The notes beneath the pieces were generated by a model. That model searched no databases. It was given only the letters and a program-made list of their open reading frames with translations, and had not been told where the DNA came from. The position numbers were made by a program, and so were the translations under genes. Below, one piece after another: positions 45,701 through 55,590 of a stretch of DNA of 64,000 nt; positions within the stretch are counted from its first letter, which is position 1, and every line of letters begins with the position of its first letter. The DNA comes from Alternaria dauci (lineage: Eukaryota > Ascomycota > Dothideomycetes > Pleosporales > Pleosporaceae): contig NC_091277.1 of NCBI RefSeq assembly GCF_042100115.1, forward strand, positions 310,001-374,000, written 5' to 3'.

Positions 45701-48700
45701 CTCTTCTTTCGGGTCAGCAAAGTGTCGAATGGCATTGACAATCTCTTCCACAACAGTTCCTGCAGCAGTATTGATGCGCTGCTTTGCGCCAGTGCTGGTG
45801 AATGCAGCAAGTAGTGTTTGTTGTCGCCAGATCGCTTCTTTGCGTGTGCTCTTTTCGCGAATGTGGTGGCTCATGGAAGAAAACAGGGAATCAGCTTTGT
45901 CGTACCGGCGACCAAGACTGAACAAGAACGGGCCGAAGACACGGAACGTGATCAACTTTGATACAGTGTGGGCGATGTATGCAGCTCGAACTTGCCTGGA
46001 TGGAAAATGTAGTTAGTGTCTGGGGTCATTTTGTACTTGAGTTGGTCTTGCTTACCTGGAGGCGATGGTATCGCCGAGGAACGATGGTAGGTTGGACGGT
46101 ACTTGTGAGAGATCCTCAGGTGGCGGCCTTACTGGAAGATGAACGAAATGGGTTGTGGCGAGGTCGATGATTTGTCTTTGGAGCTGGGAAAATGATACCA
46201 GACTAGACGCAATAATGTTAACAGGTGACTCTTTGTGCAACAGAACGAGAGGGGAGGCGCGACTGATGCGAGAGCAATCATTGCGATGAGGGGTTGTCAT
46301 ACACTGAAGACAGTGTATGGCAATACATGGTGGCTTTCAATGCTCCACCACAGCCGCCGGCCAGAAGATTCGCTAGACGATCTCAGTGCGCTTCACTACC
46401 CAGGTCTGGGACGAGGAAGCACACCAAAGCCGTTCGCGATCAGTCTAACATCGGTCGCAATGCAGCCTCTGCCACCGCCATGGGGATATCATGAACAAAT
46501 GTGCAAGACCGGGTCACTTACTAGTAGCTGTCGCCCTTGCTCTTGATCTCGGCAATATCACCGTAGCACTCCATCATCTTCTCCAGTCTGGATTTCTCCG
46601 ACTCGAGGTTGCTGGCAACATCTCTGATGGCCTCCTTCTCCTGTTGACTCTCGGCCTTGAGTTGGTTGTACTGACTAATCAGCTCATCCTTCTCTCTCGC
46701 CAGCTGATTGGCTCTTGCAGCTTCCTCCTCGGCTCTCGTCTCCGCTTCATCTCGTTGCTTCCGCAGGTTGTCGCGCTCCTCAAGGGCTTCCTGGAGCTGA
46801 GACCTCAGCTCAGCTGCATCCTCGGCATCTTGACCAGCTTGCTTCAACTTCTTGTCGAACTGAATAGCAAGGGCGATCTTCTCGGCGTCGTGTTTCGTAA
46901 TTGTGGCCGACTTCCACTCGTCGAAATCCCTCCACGCCCTTTCCCTCTCTTCAGCCGAGGTCCGCTCCAAGGTGCGATGCACATCTTCCAACTCCCTGTA
47001 CCTGTCTTCCCAAGACCTCATAGCTGCAGTCAATGCCAACTTGGACTCTTCAGCGTCTCTTTTGGCTTTCTTGGTTTCGGCAATCAGCTCTCGAAGCTCT
47101 CTAACTTGCTCTTCCAAATTACCAATCTGGAAATGTAGTCTGCTTGCCTCGGCAGAATGCCTGTCTTCCAAGTTGCGAATCTTCTCCTTCAGCTCACCAA
47201 GCTCACCATCCTTTGCTCGCAGCAGCTGTTCTTGCTCAGCACCTTGCCGACGGAGCAAGTCCTCTCTGATACGTAATTGATTGTGATTCTCTTTGTAATG
47301 CGCAAGCAGCACGTGCAGATCTGTCTGCGGGATGCGTGAGAAAGCGTCACCAGACCCGTTTTCGATTGCAGGTCGACTCTCTAAAGCGTGTGAATGGTAG
47401 TCTCTAGAGCCCGACGAGTCCTGTCGATGCGATGAGTTGCCATAAGGAGGGTACCCGGGTGGGTATTGGCTCCATGATTCCTGGTAGGGAGGGGAGGAAG
47501 AATGCGACGAAGGGCCGTAAGGATTGGGGTTAGGCGCGGGATAACCCTGCTGACTCATGCCGTAGGCATGATTTGGGTACTGGTGAGGCGGCTGGGCTGG
47601 CGGGGCATAGTAGCTGGGATGATAATTTGGTGGAGGGGCCGGATAGGTGGGCTCAACAGGCACTCGGGATGCAAAAGCGCTACGTGGTTGATGTGGGCCC
47701 AAGTGGGACCGCGACACTTCATGTGCTTCACCGCTAAATGGACGCCTCGACGCTATCCTGTTTTGTACTAGAGCTGAATCTGAATCGTCATCCGTGTCAA
47801 AAGTAGGAGCATATCTAGAGGAAAACATCTAGTCAGTACAGTGATTCATCACAGTTTGGTGAGTAAACTTATGTATCTCAAGCATGTTCGCTTTGGGCCC
47901 AGTGTCGTGGTTTGCGGTTGCGCCGAAGAAGACCCGCGCTATGCGCTCATCGAGCAGTTGGATGGACTTTACATACCTTGGTCGTACTTTACTCATTGGC
48001 GGGCTCGGTGCCGCAGGTCTATTGTCTTCAATGAGCTGAGCCACAGCGTAAGGCTTTGGTGCATGATTTGGACCCGCTTCGTGTGTTCTAAGCTTCGGTG
48101 CATGCGGCGCGAAAGATCGATACGATCGAAAGGGTCGATCAGAGATCGGAGAACGATCTTGCATGTCAGGTACTCCCGAAGGAGGTGATGGAGCACGTGC
48201 TGACTCAATCATTGATCGCCGTGCGATGAATGGTATCTCAGCTTGCTCACGTGACCCATCTTCAATGTGCCTCTCTGCCGCCTCTCTTTGAGCCTCTGCG
48301 ATGACGTCTGCTGCGACCCGGGCCTTCCTTGCGATCCGAGCCTCCGCTGCTCTTTCTCGCCGTAATTGCTCTTCCTCAAGTTCTTCCTTTTCTTTTCGAG
48401 CGCGTTCGGCGGCGGCAGCAGCTTCGATCTCGGCCTTTTGTCTTTGAGCATGTTCGGCAACTGCTGCAGCCTCCATCTCTTCCTGGGCTTCTGCGGCACG
48501 TCTTTCTTCCTCCATTAGCGCTAAGAGCTTCCTCGCTTCAGCAATCTGCTCGAGCTTCTCTTGCTCAAGCCTCTCACGGGCTAACCGCTCTTCTTCGAGT
48601 CTTTCAGACTCTCGTTGTTGCTCTTCTTTCCTAGCCCTCATTTCTTCGACAGCCCGTTTGACAGCTTCAGCAGCTTCCCTCTCTTCTTGAGCCTCTCTTG

Positions 48701-50120
48701 CCCGTTGATCTTCTAATAGCCTGTTGGCTTCAGCCTCCTCATGTGACGCCTCTTGCTCGAGCGATTCTTTCACCAGTTGCTCGCGCTCGAGAGCCTCTTG
48801 CTCCAGTCTGTTCAGCTCTTCTTGCTGCGCACCTTCTTGGGCTTGAGCAACCTGCACGTGCTCAGCAGCTTCTTCAGCTCCGGCAGAGATCGTTGCTTCT
48901 TCCTCAAGCTGATCCTGTTCTTGCGCTGGTGTGTCTTCGTCTGCAGGCGCGGCAAACTCGTATGACGGTTTCGTAGCAGCCTCTACGGATAGAACTTCGG
49001 GCACAGATTCAGACTCCGCCACTGGCTCAGCAGCAAGCGTTAGCAAACCTTCCTGCGCGGTCTCAAACCTCTCAACACCCGGCCTCTCAGGGGCTTCTGG
49101 TACTGATATGTCATCTTGTGGTTCGCCATCCACTGGCGGTTCGGGTGCTACTGGAAGAGTCTCGGGTTCTTGTGCAAGCGCCACTTGATGTTCTTCCGTT
49201 GCAGCATCGGTGTCAATATCCTCGGCTGTCTCAAGTGACTGTTCTGGTTGATCCTCGGGAGCTTCAGGTACTGTAGGAGCTTCAGGAGCTTGAGGTGCTT
49301 CAGGTACTTCAGGTACTTCAGGTACTCCAGGAGCGTCGGGTGCCTCGAGTATATCTATTGGGTCTAGCTGAACTTCTTCTTCGTTAACAGTAGCCTCCAT
49401 TGGTTCTGCCGACTCGACGGCTTCTTCCGTAGTGGTAGGTGCTATCTGTTCAAAAAGCTCTGCTTCTGCTCTAGGCGCTGGCTCATATACAGATGCTTGT
49501 AGAAGTTCTGTATCTTCAGCCGGCGTTTCGTCTTCAACTGTATGCTGAACAGATTCCTGGATGGGGAGCAGCGCTGGTTGATATGTGTACCCGTCGATTG
49601 TGATCTGTTGTTCTTCTGACGCATCGTCTTGCTCCACAGTGGGTTCTGGATCGCTTGCTTCTCTGGGGTCGATGGACGTTGACTCTTCTTCCTCCACTGT
49701 AGTATGTTGCATATCTTCAGCGCTTTGTGCGGCAGTCGCTAAGTCTGTGGCTTCGGTCGGGTCCGCTTGCGATCCAGATTCCCGCTCTTCCTCCATTGGC
49801 GGATCCAGGTCTGCAGGAGGCATGATCTCAGTGGCCAGTGGCTCTGCGGCCTCGTCGGGAATAGTGTGAATGCTCTCAGAGTGTTGTGAGGGTGCAGGTG
49901 TGGACACGTCCACCGGCGTGGGAACCGTACCCTCGTCCGTCTCCACTTCGGAAGCGGTTGGCATTGACTGCTCCCCGGACGCTGCTTCTGTGGCTGATGG
50001 CTCTGCTGTCAATGGAACTTCAGGCGCATCTGGAAGTGGTTCGGCAGTATTCGTTGGCACGTTGCCAGGTGGAGAAACGGTCTCCACCGGTTTCCTGCTC
50101 TTGCTTTTCCTCTTCACCAT
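42790..50120 (-). CDS. Very large unknown coiled-coil protein with C-terminal GTWDT repeats
   Basis: Six exons joined in phase give about 2274 residues: 50120-47869, 47814-46522, 46372-46303, 46228-46056, 45995-45269 and 45099-42790. The third and fourth are the least certain. Residues 1-~420 are acidic, Pro/Glu/Ala-rich and disordered. Residues ~430-640 are a Glu/Arg/Ala coiled coil. Exon 2 has a Pro/Tyr/Ser-rich part and a second coiled coil (~880-1170). The middle (~1180-1500) is a helical conserved block with FGPFLFSLGRRYDKADSLF and KIAVKRIVKVAAETWRFARLE. The C-terminal 770 residues are Pro- and Ser/Arg-rich and hold eight SDxGTWDT repeats. The four long frames abut almost exactly (a stop directly touches the next ATG at 47828/47829), so separate genes are implausible. 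The function is unknown; a scaffold or cytoskeletal role is a guess. Confidence 0.7.
42810..44020 (-). repeat. Eight degenerate GTWDT protein repeats
   Basis: Within the last exon of the giant gene a motif recurs eight times: S-D-x-G-T-W-D-T-[NS]-[ST]-x-[IV]-T, then 6-10 residues, then P-T-T-[IV]-S-T-N-V-x-Y. Spacing is about 37-65 residues. The motif core is far better kept than the linkers, so it looks selected and not simply a DNA-level repeat. Confidence 0.85.
44240..44362 (-). repeat. 18-bp coding minisatellite (SERTDK/SERTEK)
   Basis: About six to seven tandem 18-bp units encode Ser-Glu-Arg-Thr-[Asp/Glu]-[Lys/Arg] hexapeptides in the giant protein. Units vary by one or two bases. Confidence 0.8.
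49255..49340 (-). repeat. Short coding minisatellite (PEVPEVPEAP type)
   Basis: Repeats with 9- and 12-bp spacing encode a PEV/PEA/PQA string in the acidic N-terminal part of the giant protein. Three copies of CAGGTACTT(CAG) in a row are identical, which marks it as a likely length-variable site. Confidence 0.75.
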
Positions 50121-51007
50121 CACGGCGGCCGCCAAACGCGATAGTCGTTTTATATAGCGTCAAAGACACCAGAACACCTAAAAATTACAACAGAGCTTGC
50201 GCTTGTCACTTTCAGCTCAGCTGGTTGCAAAGATTAGAATGGCTGTCTATCAATGTGGCATGGCGACGGGAAACAGGTCAAAAAACAACGAGCAAGCGCA
50301 TAATCAGTATATAAAGAATGCGGCAGTGAAAATGATGAAAGAGGATAGTACAGGCTGCAAACGCCATCCCGCCCAATGGGAGATTGGCAGGGAGCTGCCA
50401 GCTCATCGAAAACTCGAGCGGCCTAACTTATGTGCCCCGAGCGTAACGTCTCCAGCCATCGCAAGCGCCTTTGCGCGTCTGGTACAGTTACGTCTATATG
50501 GTCGCGTTGTGCATCTCATTCTGTACCACAACGGCAGCCATCGGCAGTGGATCTACGGGAGGCCATGGCCCGAGTTCATTGTTGATGTTTACTGTAGGAA
50601 AATGATCCAACGAACCGATATGCACGCGATGACGCCGTGGGAGCTCGAAATTTGGCCTTCATGCAGAAGCGACAGGGAGGGCGTTGTGGCATACTGCGGT
50701 TGGACGTGCTAGCTGCATATCAGCCTCGAAAGGAGGGCACTACAGCGGGTGCTAGCGGTAAAAGAGCAGCGGTGTGTGTGAAGATGCAGAAGGAAGATGC
50801 GTTGTCAACAAGTTTAGTTCCTCTTAGCCCCACCTGGCCTAGCGCGCTCTTGACCCGAGGCGTGGAACTTCCTCCGCCTTCCGACGCGACGTGAAATCGT
50901 CACGGCTGCTCGAGCTCCTGTCACGCGCGTTGCACCTTCACCCAGCCTGGCACGGGGTATGTCACGCTGCAGTCGAGTCCTCTCCACGTCCAGCAACTCG
51001 GGGCGGC
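50121..51007. promoter_or_regulatory. Divergent upstream region of the giant gene and RAD17
   Basis: An 887-bp region between two outward-facing start codons. The RAD17 frame stays open to 50891, but the extra sequence is poor in family features and is taken as leader. No other gene is visible. Confidence 0.45.
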
Positions 51008-53638
51008 ATGGCTAAGCCTCGGGCCTCGCGGAAAAAGCCGATTGTGCTCTCTTCCGACTCTGAGGCAGATGATTCACACTCACCGCCTCCCACGCGTTCC
51101 AAGAGGGGCACACTAACAGGCCTACCGACTGGGGCGCATGGAGAAAAGAAGGCTACCCGATCCCAGACACGTGCAGCCTCTCCCACGCGATCGAAGACTG
51201 CTGCTACTACTACTAAGTCTACCAAGTCTCCAGCCAAATCGCCGGCCAAGACAAAGCCCGCCCTTAAGCCCATCACCTCCTTCTTCAGCACTGTGCCGCG
51301 CTCGCAGTCGCTGCAGCCTACGCCAAGTCCCGAGAAGCCTGCCGCCTCAATTGAAGCGGTAGACGATGCATTCGATGACGATATATTCGACTCCTCGGAC
51401 GATGCGCCCCCCATCAAACCCTCGAAACCTCTCCCCGTGCGTAAGAGACCCATCGCCGCGACAGCGCCAACAGATCATGCGAGTACCGTGAATAGTAGAC
51501 AGAAATTCCTGCGAACAGCAAGTGGAGCCCGCAGTGTCACTCCACTATCGTCTCAGCCGGCGCGGCAGGACACTGAAGATCGGCGGCCATGGACTGAAAA
51601 GTACGGCCCAGTGTCGCTCGACGAGCTCGCTGTACACAAGAAGAAAGTGGCAGACGTGCGGACATGGCTGGCAGATGTCTTCGGCGGCAAATCACGTAAG
51701 AGATTGCTGCTTCTCAAAGGCCCTGCTGGTAGTGGAAAGACTACGACCATGTCCTTGCTCTCCAAAGAACTGGACGTCGAAATACATGAGTGGAAGAATC
51801 CTATAGGTTCCATGTCGACTTCTGACAGCCTCGTGTCTGCTACCGCACAGTTTGAAGATTTCGTTGGGAGGACTGGAACCTTTGGTAGTCTGGCTTTCGA
51901 TACGCCGACAACGAGTGTTCAGTCCGCTTCGCCTAGCAGTCAGGCTGGGAGGCGGAAGCAACTGGTCCTAGTAGAGGAGTTTCCGAATACATTTACACGT
52001 ACTTCTACGGCCGTTCAATCTTTTCGCTCTTCCGTCCTCAACTATCTTGCTGCCAATACGCAGTCAGCTACTGCTTTCTTCTCTACCCAAGTCGATTCCG
52101 AGCAGCCAGTGACTCCAATTGTTATGATCATCTCAGAGACTCTGCTGTCTACCAATACAGCGGCCGCAGATAGCTTCACTGCGCATCGTCTGCTAGGTCC
52201 TGAGATCCTCACCCATCCTGGAGTGGATGTCATCGAGTTCAACCCAATCGCAACCACGTTCATGACGAAAGCGCTAGACACAATCATTGTCAAAGAGGCA
52301 CGAAAATCTGGGCGCAAGAAAACTCTCGGGCCACAAGCCATCCAACGTCTTGCAGAGCTCGGAGACATTAGAAGCGCAGTCTCATCACTCGAGTTCCTAT
52401 GCCTACGTGGTGATGATGCGGAGGGCTGGGGCGCCAAAGTCAACTTTACAAAGAAGAAGGGGCCGAAAGACGTCCCGATGACAAAGATTGAACAGGAGTC
52501 GCTCGAGATGGTGACACAGCGAGAAAGCACTCTTGGTATCTTCCATTCGGTCGGGAGGGTCGTTTACAACAAACGTCTACCAGAGGACCCCAACACGCCC
52601 GTCGCAAACCCTCCAAACTGGTTCCCCGAGAGGCGGAGACCGAAAGTTTCCGAGGTTAATGTCGACACGCTCATCGATGAGCTAGGCACCGATACACAAA
52701 CATTTGTCGCTGCTCTACACGAAAACTACGTCTTATCTTGTGGAGGTGCAGACAGCGAAGAAACACTGGACTCTATTGAGGGATGTATAGAAGCTCTTTC
52801 GGATGCTGATCTTTTGTCACCGGACCGGTTTGGCGCTGGCGCTGGCCGACGGAATCTCCAAGGAACGAGTGCGGATAATCTGCGTCAAGACGAGATGTGC
52901 TTTCAGACGAGCGTGCGCGGGCTTCTGTACAACCTGCCATATCCTGTCAAACGAACGGCGCCACCCCCAGGCGTAATGGGTCTCAAAGCAAAAGGCCAGG
53001 GAGCAAGTGGCGGAGCGGCGAGAGGGAATGCATTCGTTATGTACTACCCGGCGTCGCTACGGATATGGAAGCAACAGGAAGAGATTGGAGACCTGTTGGA
53101 GATGTGGGTATCGAAGGCGCAACGCGGCGAACTCTTCTCCACTGGGCCAGGTGCACCAAAACCCACGTTCCCAAGTGGTGGTGTTGAGACATGGAGAGGG
53201 AACACGTCATTCTCGCAAACCGCATTGGCATCGGGCTCAAAACAAACAGAAGACGACGCACCAACTTCGGTCCTTCTTGGGAGTGGCGGCTCGGCTCGGA
53301 ATGAGATGCTCCTCGAACGCCTTCCCTACATGACTAGGATTCTATGGAAGCCACGCATGTCTTCTGCGTCCGCAGCAGCCACCGTGCGCGAGATTCGGAA
53401 GATTACCTCGATCACTGGAAATGCTCTGTCCGGTGCCACTGAAGAAGATGACGCAGAGGATGATATTCGTCCCGGCGAGCAAGAGCAGTGGTCCACAGAC
53501 AAGCCGACTGGAGAGACACCGAGGAAGAAGGCACGAGTAAAGTTTGAGACTAAGGCAGAAGAACCGGAAACGGCAATCGCTGGACTAGCGGATAAGGGTG
53601 CTAGTCTTACGTTGAGTGACGATGATATTGAGGATTGA
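51008..53638 (+). CDS. RAD17: Rad17/Rad24, DNA-damage checkpoint clamp loader
   Basis: An intronless frame of 876 residues from the ATG at 51008 (MAKPRASRKKPIVLSSDSE). Rad17 replaces Rfc1 in an RFC-like complex that loads the 9-1-1 clamp at damaged DNA in the nucleus. The N-terminal ~190 residues are basic and disordered; ALKPITSFFSTV resembles a PCNA-interaction (PIP-like) motif. The AAA+ module begins PWTEKYGPVSLDELAVHKKK (~194), Walker A GPAGSGKTTT (~238-247), Walker B LVLVEEFPN. A helical lid and C-terminal domain follow, including the Rad17 block ESTLGIFHSVGRVVYNKRLP. The end is acidic (LTLSDDDIED). A longer start at 50891 is possible but unlikely. Confidence 0.9.
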   Translation: MAKPRASRKKPIVLSSDSEADDSHSPPPTRSKRGTLTGLPTGAHGEKKATRSQTRAASPTRSKTAATTTKSTKSPAKSPAKTKPALKPITSFFSTVPRSQSLQPTPSPEKPAASIEAVDDAFDDDIFDSSDDAPPIKPSKPLPVRKRPIAATAPTDHASTVNSRQKFLRTASGARSVTPLSSQPARQDTEDRRPWTEKYGPVSLDELAVHKKKVADVRTWLADVFGGKSRKRLLLLKGPAGSGKTTTMSLLSKELDVEIHEWKNPIGSMSTSDSLVSATAQFEDFVGRTGTFGSLAFDTPTTSVQSASPSSQAGRRKQLVLVEEFPNTFTRTSTAVQSFRSSVLNYLAANTQSATAFFSTQVDSEQPVTPIVMIISETLLSTNTAAADSFTAHRLLGPEILTHPGVDVIEFNPIATTFMTKALDTIIVKEARKSGRKKTLGPQAIQRLAELGDIRSAVSSLEFLCLRGDDAEGWGAKVNFTKKKGPKDVPMTKIEQESLEMVTQRESTLGIFHSVGRVVYNKRLPEDPNTPVANPPNWFPERRRPKVSEVNVDTLIDELGTDTQTFVAALHENYVLSCGGADSEETLDSIEGCIEALSDADLLSPDRFGAGAGRRNLQGTSADNLRQDEMCFQTSVRGLLYNLPYPVKRTAPPPGVMGLKAKGQGASGGAARGNAFVMYYPASLRIWKQQEEIGDLLEMWVSKAQRGELFSTGPGAPKPTFPSGGVETWRGNTSFSQTALASGSKQTEDDAPTSVLLGSGGSARNEMLLERLPYMTRILWKPRMSSASAAATVREIRKITSITGNALSGATEEDDAEDDIRPGEQEQWSTDKPTGETPRKKARVKFETKAEEPETAIAGLADKGASLTLSDDDIED

Positions 53639-54780
53639 TGCTCACGGCGGTATATGTATAATGTGGTATATATTCCTGGTTTCATTGTATGATGGACATG
53701 CATCGGATATGGGCGTTGTTCTAGACATCCTAATGGCTTCGTCACACTGCTAGAATTATCTCGAACTAGGCATGGCATGTTGGAAGTTAGCAATCTACGC
53801 ATGTGTAATATGTATCTTCGCATGTTCTATTATTTTGTTCGCCAGATCTCGATCTCGCGAATATGCGGCACAGACAGCAGTTACGAGCCACAACATAACC
53901 TGCGTTCTTACTACTCTCTTTCTCGTAGAGCTTTGAGTCATTTACCGTTGTGGATGTGTGATACTGAAGATTGTAAGCGACCGGACATTTTAATCAGCCA
54001 GGTACACCCCTCTTCGATTCAGTCCTTTTATGCGTCTAGGCACACATCACGTAGATAAGAAAGACGCTTCGTGCACTGTGGTTCCAAGATTTCACCAATT
54101 CCGAGAATAAACGTCGTGCGATATCTGCTCTAACAACGCAATATGTAGCGGTCATCGATAGGACCCTGGGGTCACTCGTAGTCGTCTGGAAGCACTGTGA
54201 ACAGACCTAATGGTCCCAGAACGTACACTCAGTGAGTCTCGTGCATCGGCTGACAAATATACTCACACCCAGTTCCCTTTCATCGCAATCTTCTTTGTAA
54301 CATGGGCAGAGCCTGGTATCGGCCAGGGTATCATGTACACGTCCGCGTGTCTGCTGATTAGAATACGCTTGGTACGCCGGCCTGAGCCATATCCGGGACT
54401 TCTCCTAGTGGGTCTTCCGCTTTGTTCCGGTATCTTGGGTAGCAGAGAATGAGCTGCGTCGCATCCCTGATGGGATATAGATACGATATACGTACCAGTA
54501 GACTTGGTACTGCAATTAGTGAAGATTATGATCCATGTCGGTGCATGCGAGTACTGGAAGCTGGCAGAATAATCAGAATATCAGTGGGAAAGTCACGGCA
54601 CTGTCACATCGAGGTCATAAGACGAGAACAAGAACAAGTAAGATTGGAGGTAAGATGATAGTTGATGGTATGTATCGAAGTCTTGACCAAGTCTATAAAC
54701 AAGAAGGTAATGTGGTATCAAGAAGGAGAAGAAGAAGAAAAAGGCGTAACTCGTGAGGCGCTGTTCAAGACAACAAAGAC
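53639..54780. other. Intergenic region between convergent genes
   Basis: A 1.1-kb region between the stops of RAD17 and the GH128 gene. It is purine-rich close to the GH128 stop (GAAGGAGAAGAAGAAGAAAAAG near 54722). No coding sequence was recognised. Confidence 0.45.
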
Positions 54781-55590
54781 CTAAGCATTGGCAAAGGTCC
54801 TGCCAATGTCCGACAGGCTGCTTCCGTCAGCGCTGATGAGGAACTTGGTCTCAGTGGAAGGCGCAACCATGTGGTAAGCGTAACGCTCAATCCAGGGCTG
54901 GGCATCCATCCAGGGAAGAACCTGCTTAAGGAACGCGTCCGCGTCACCGGAAGTAACGCCGAACTCGGTGACCCAGACGGGCTTCTTGAAGGTGTCGTGG
55001 AACTTGGTGAGGTAGTTCTTGAAGTCCTCGGCCTTGTCCCAGGCGTAGTAGTGGGCGACGACGAAGTCGATCTGGCATCCAGTGCACTGGTTCATGAAGT
55101 TCTTGAGGTAGTTGATGCCCTTGTTGGGCTCGTTGGCGTTGGTGACTGCAGGAGAGCCGATCCTGAGGCCCTGGGCGGCAAGCGGCTGGATGAGCTGCTT
55201 GTGGGTGGCGACAGCAGTAGCAACGTCGATGTTGGAGCCTCCGCCACCAACTTGGTCGGGCTCGTTGAAGCTCAGCACGTGCGAAACTTTGTAGTTCTTC
55301 CTGGCGTTGGCAACGTTGGTGGCCCAACCCTCAGTGCACCACTGTTGGTTGGAGTGAAGAAGAGGAACGTATTCGAGATCGAGAGGTGTTCCGTCGATGA
55401 CTGCCTCCCAGTCGTACATCCAGGAAACCTTGGAACCGGCAAACTTGTGTGTCCATTGAGATCCAGGGACTCCGTTGTGTTGTTTGGGGAAGGCAAGACC
55501 GCGCTTGCTACCGCCGCGCGCCTGAAGAGGGGATGCCTCGACCATGGCGGAGAGGCCAGCAAGGGCCATAATGATGGTGTTGGTAAGCAT
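54781..55590 (-). CDS. GH128 secreted glycoside hydrolase (Asl1-like beta-1,3-glucanase)
   Basis: An intronless gene for 269 residues with a signal peptide (MLTNTIIMALAGLSAMVEA) and a possible Kex2-like site near residue 25-30. The rest is a single GH128 (beta/alpha)8 domain starting KRGLAFPKQ. The two catalytic acids are recognisable: acid/base Glu110 in LSFNEPDQ and nucleophile Glu209 in VWVTEFGV. Other family marks are WMYDWE, CTEGW and DFVVAHYYAW. Members cleave beta-1,3-glucan and include cell-wall proteins of fungi, so it probably acts in the wall or medium. No GPI signal is seen at the C-terminus (SDIGRTFANA). Codon bias toward C/G-ending codons suggests high expression. Confidence 0.92.
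   Translation of the reverse strand: MLTNTIIMALAGLSAMVEASPLQARGGSKRGLAFPKQHNGVPGSQWTHKFAGSKVSWMYDWEAVIDGTPLDLEYVPLLHSNQQWCTEGWATNVANARKNYKVSHVLSFNEPDQVGGGGSNIDVATAVATHKQLIQPLAAQGLRIGSPAVTNANEPNKGINYLKNFMNQCTGCQIDFVVAHYYAWDKAEDFKNYLTKFHDTFKKPVWVTEFGVTSGDADAFLKQVLPWMDAQPWIERYAYHMVAPSTETKFLISADGSSLSDIGRTFANA

Noticed and set aside
46491..47138. A 215-codon plus-strand Leu-rich frame
   Set aside because: It is antisense to the Glu/Lys/Arg coiled coil of the giant protein; Leu-rich complements are expected.
47829..47868. Separate gene ending at 47829 next to a gene starting at 47828
   Set aside because: Directly abutting stop and start is implausible for two fungal genes, and a phase-matched intron with a CTGAC branch site joins the frames.
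50891..51007. Longer Rad17 start
   Set aside because: The upstream 39 codons lack the basic/Ser pattern of the N-terminal region, and the ATG at 51008 fits better.
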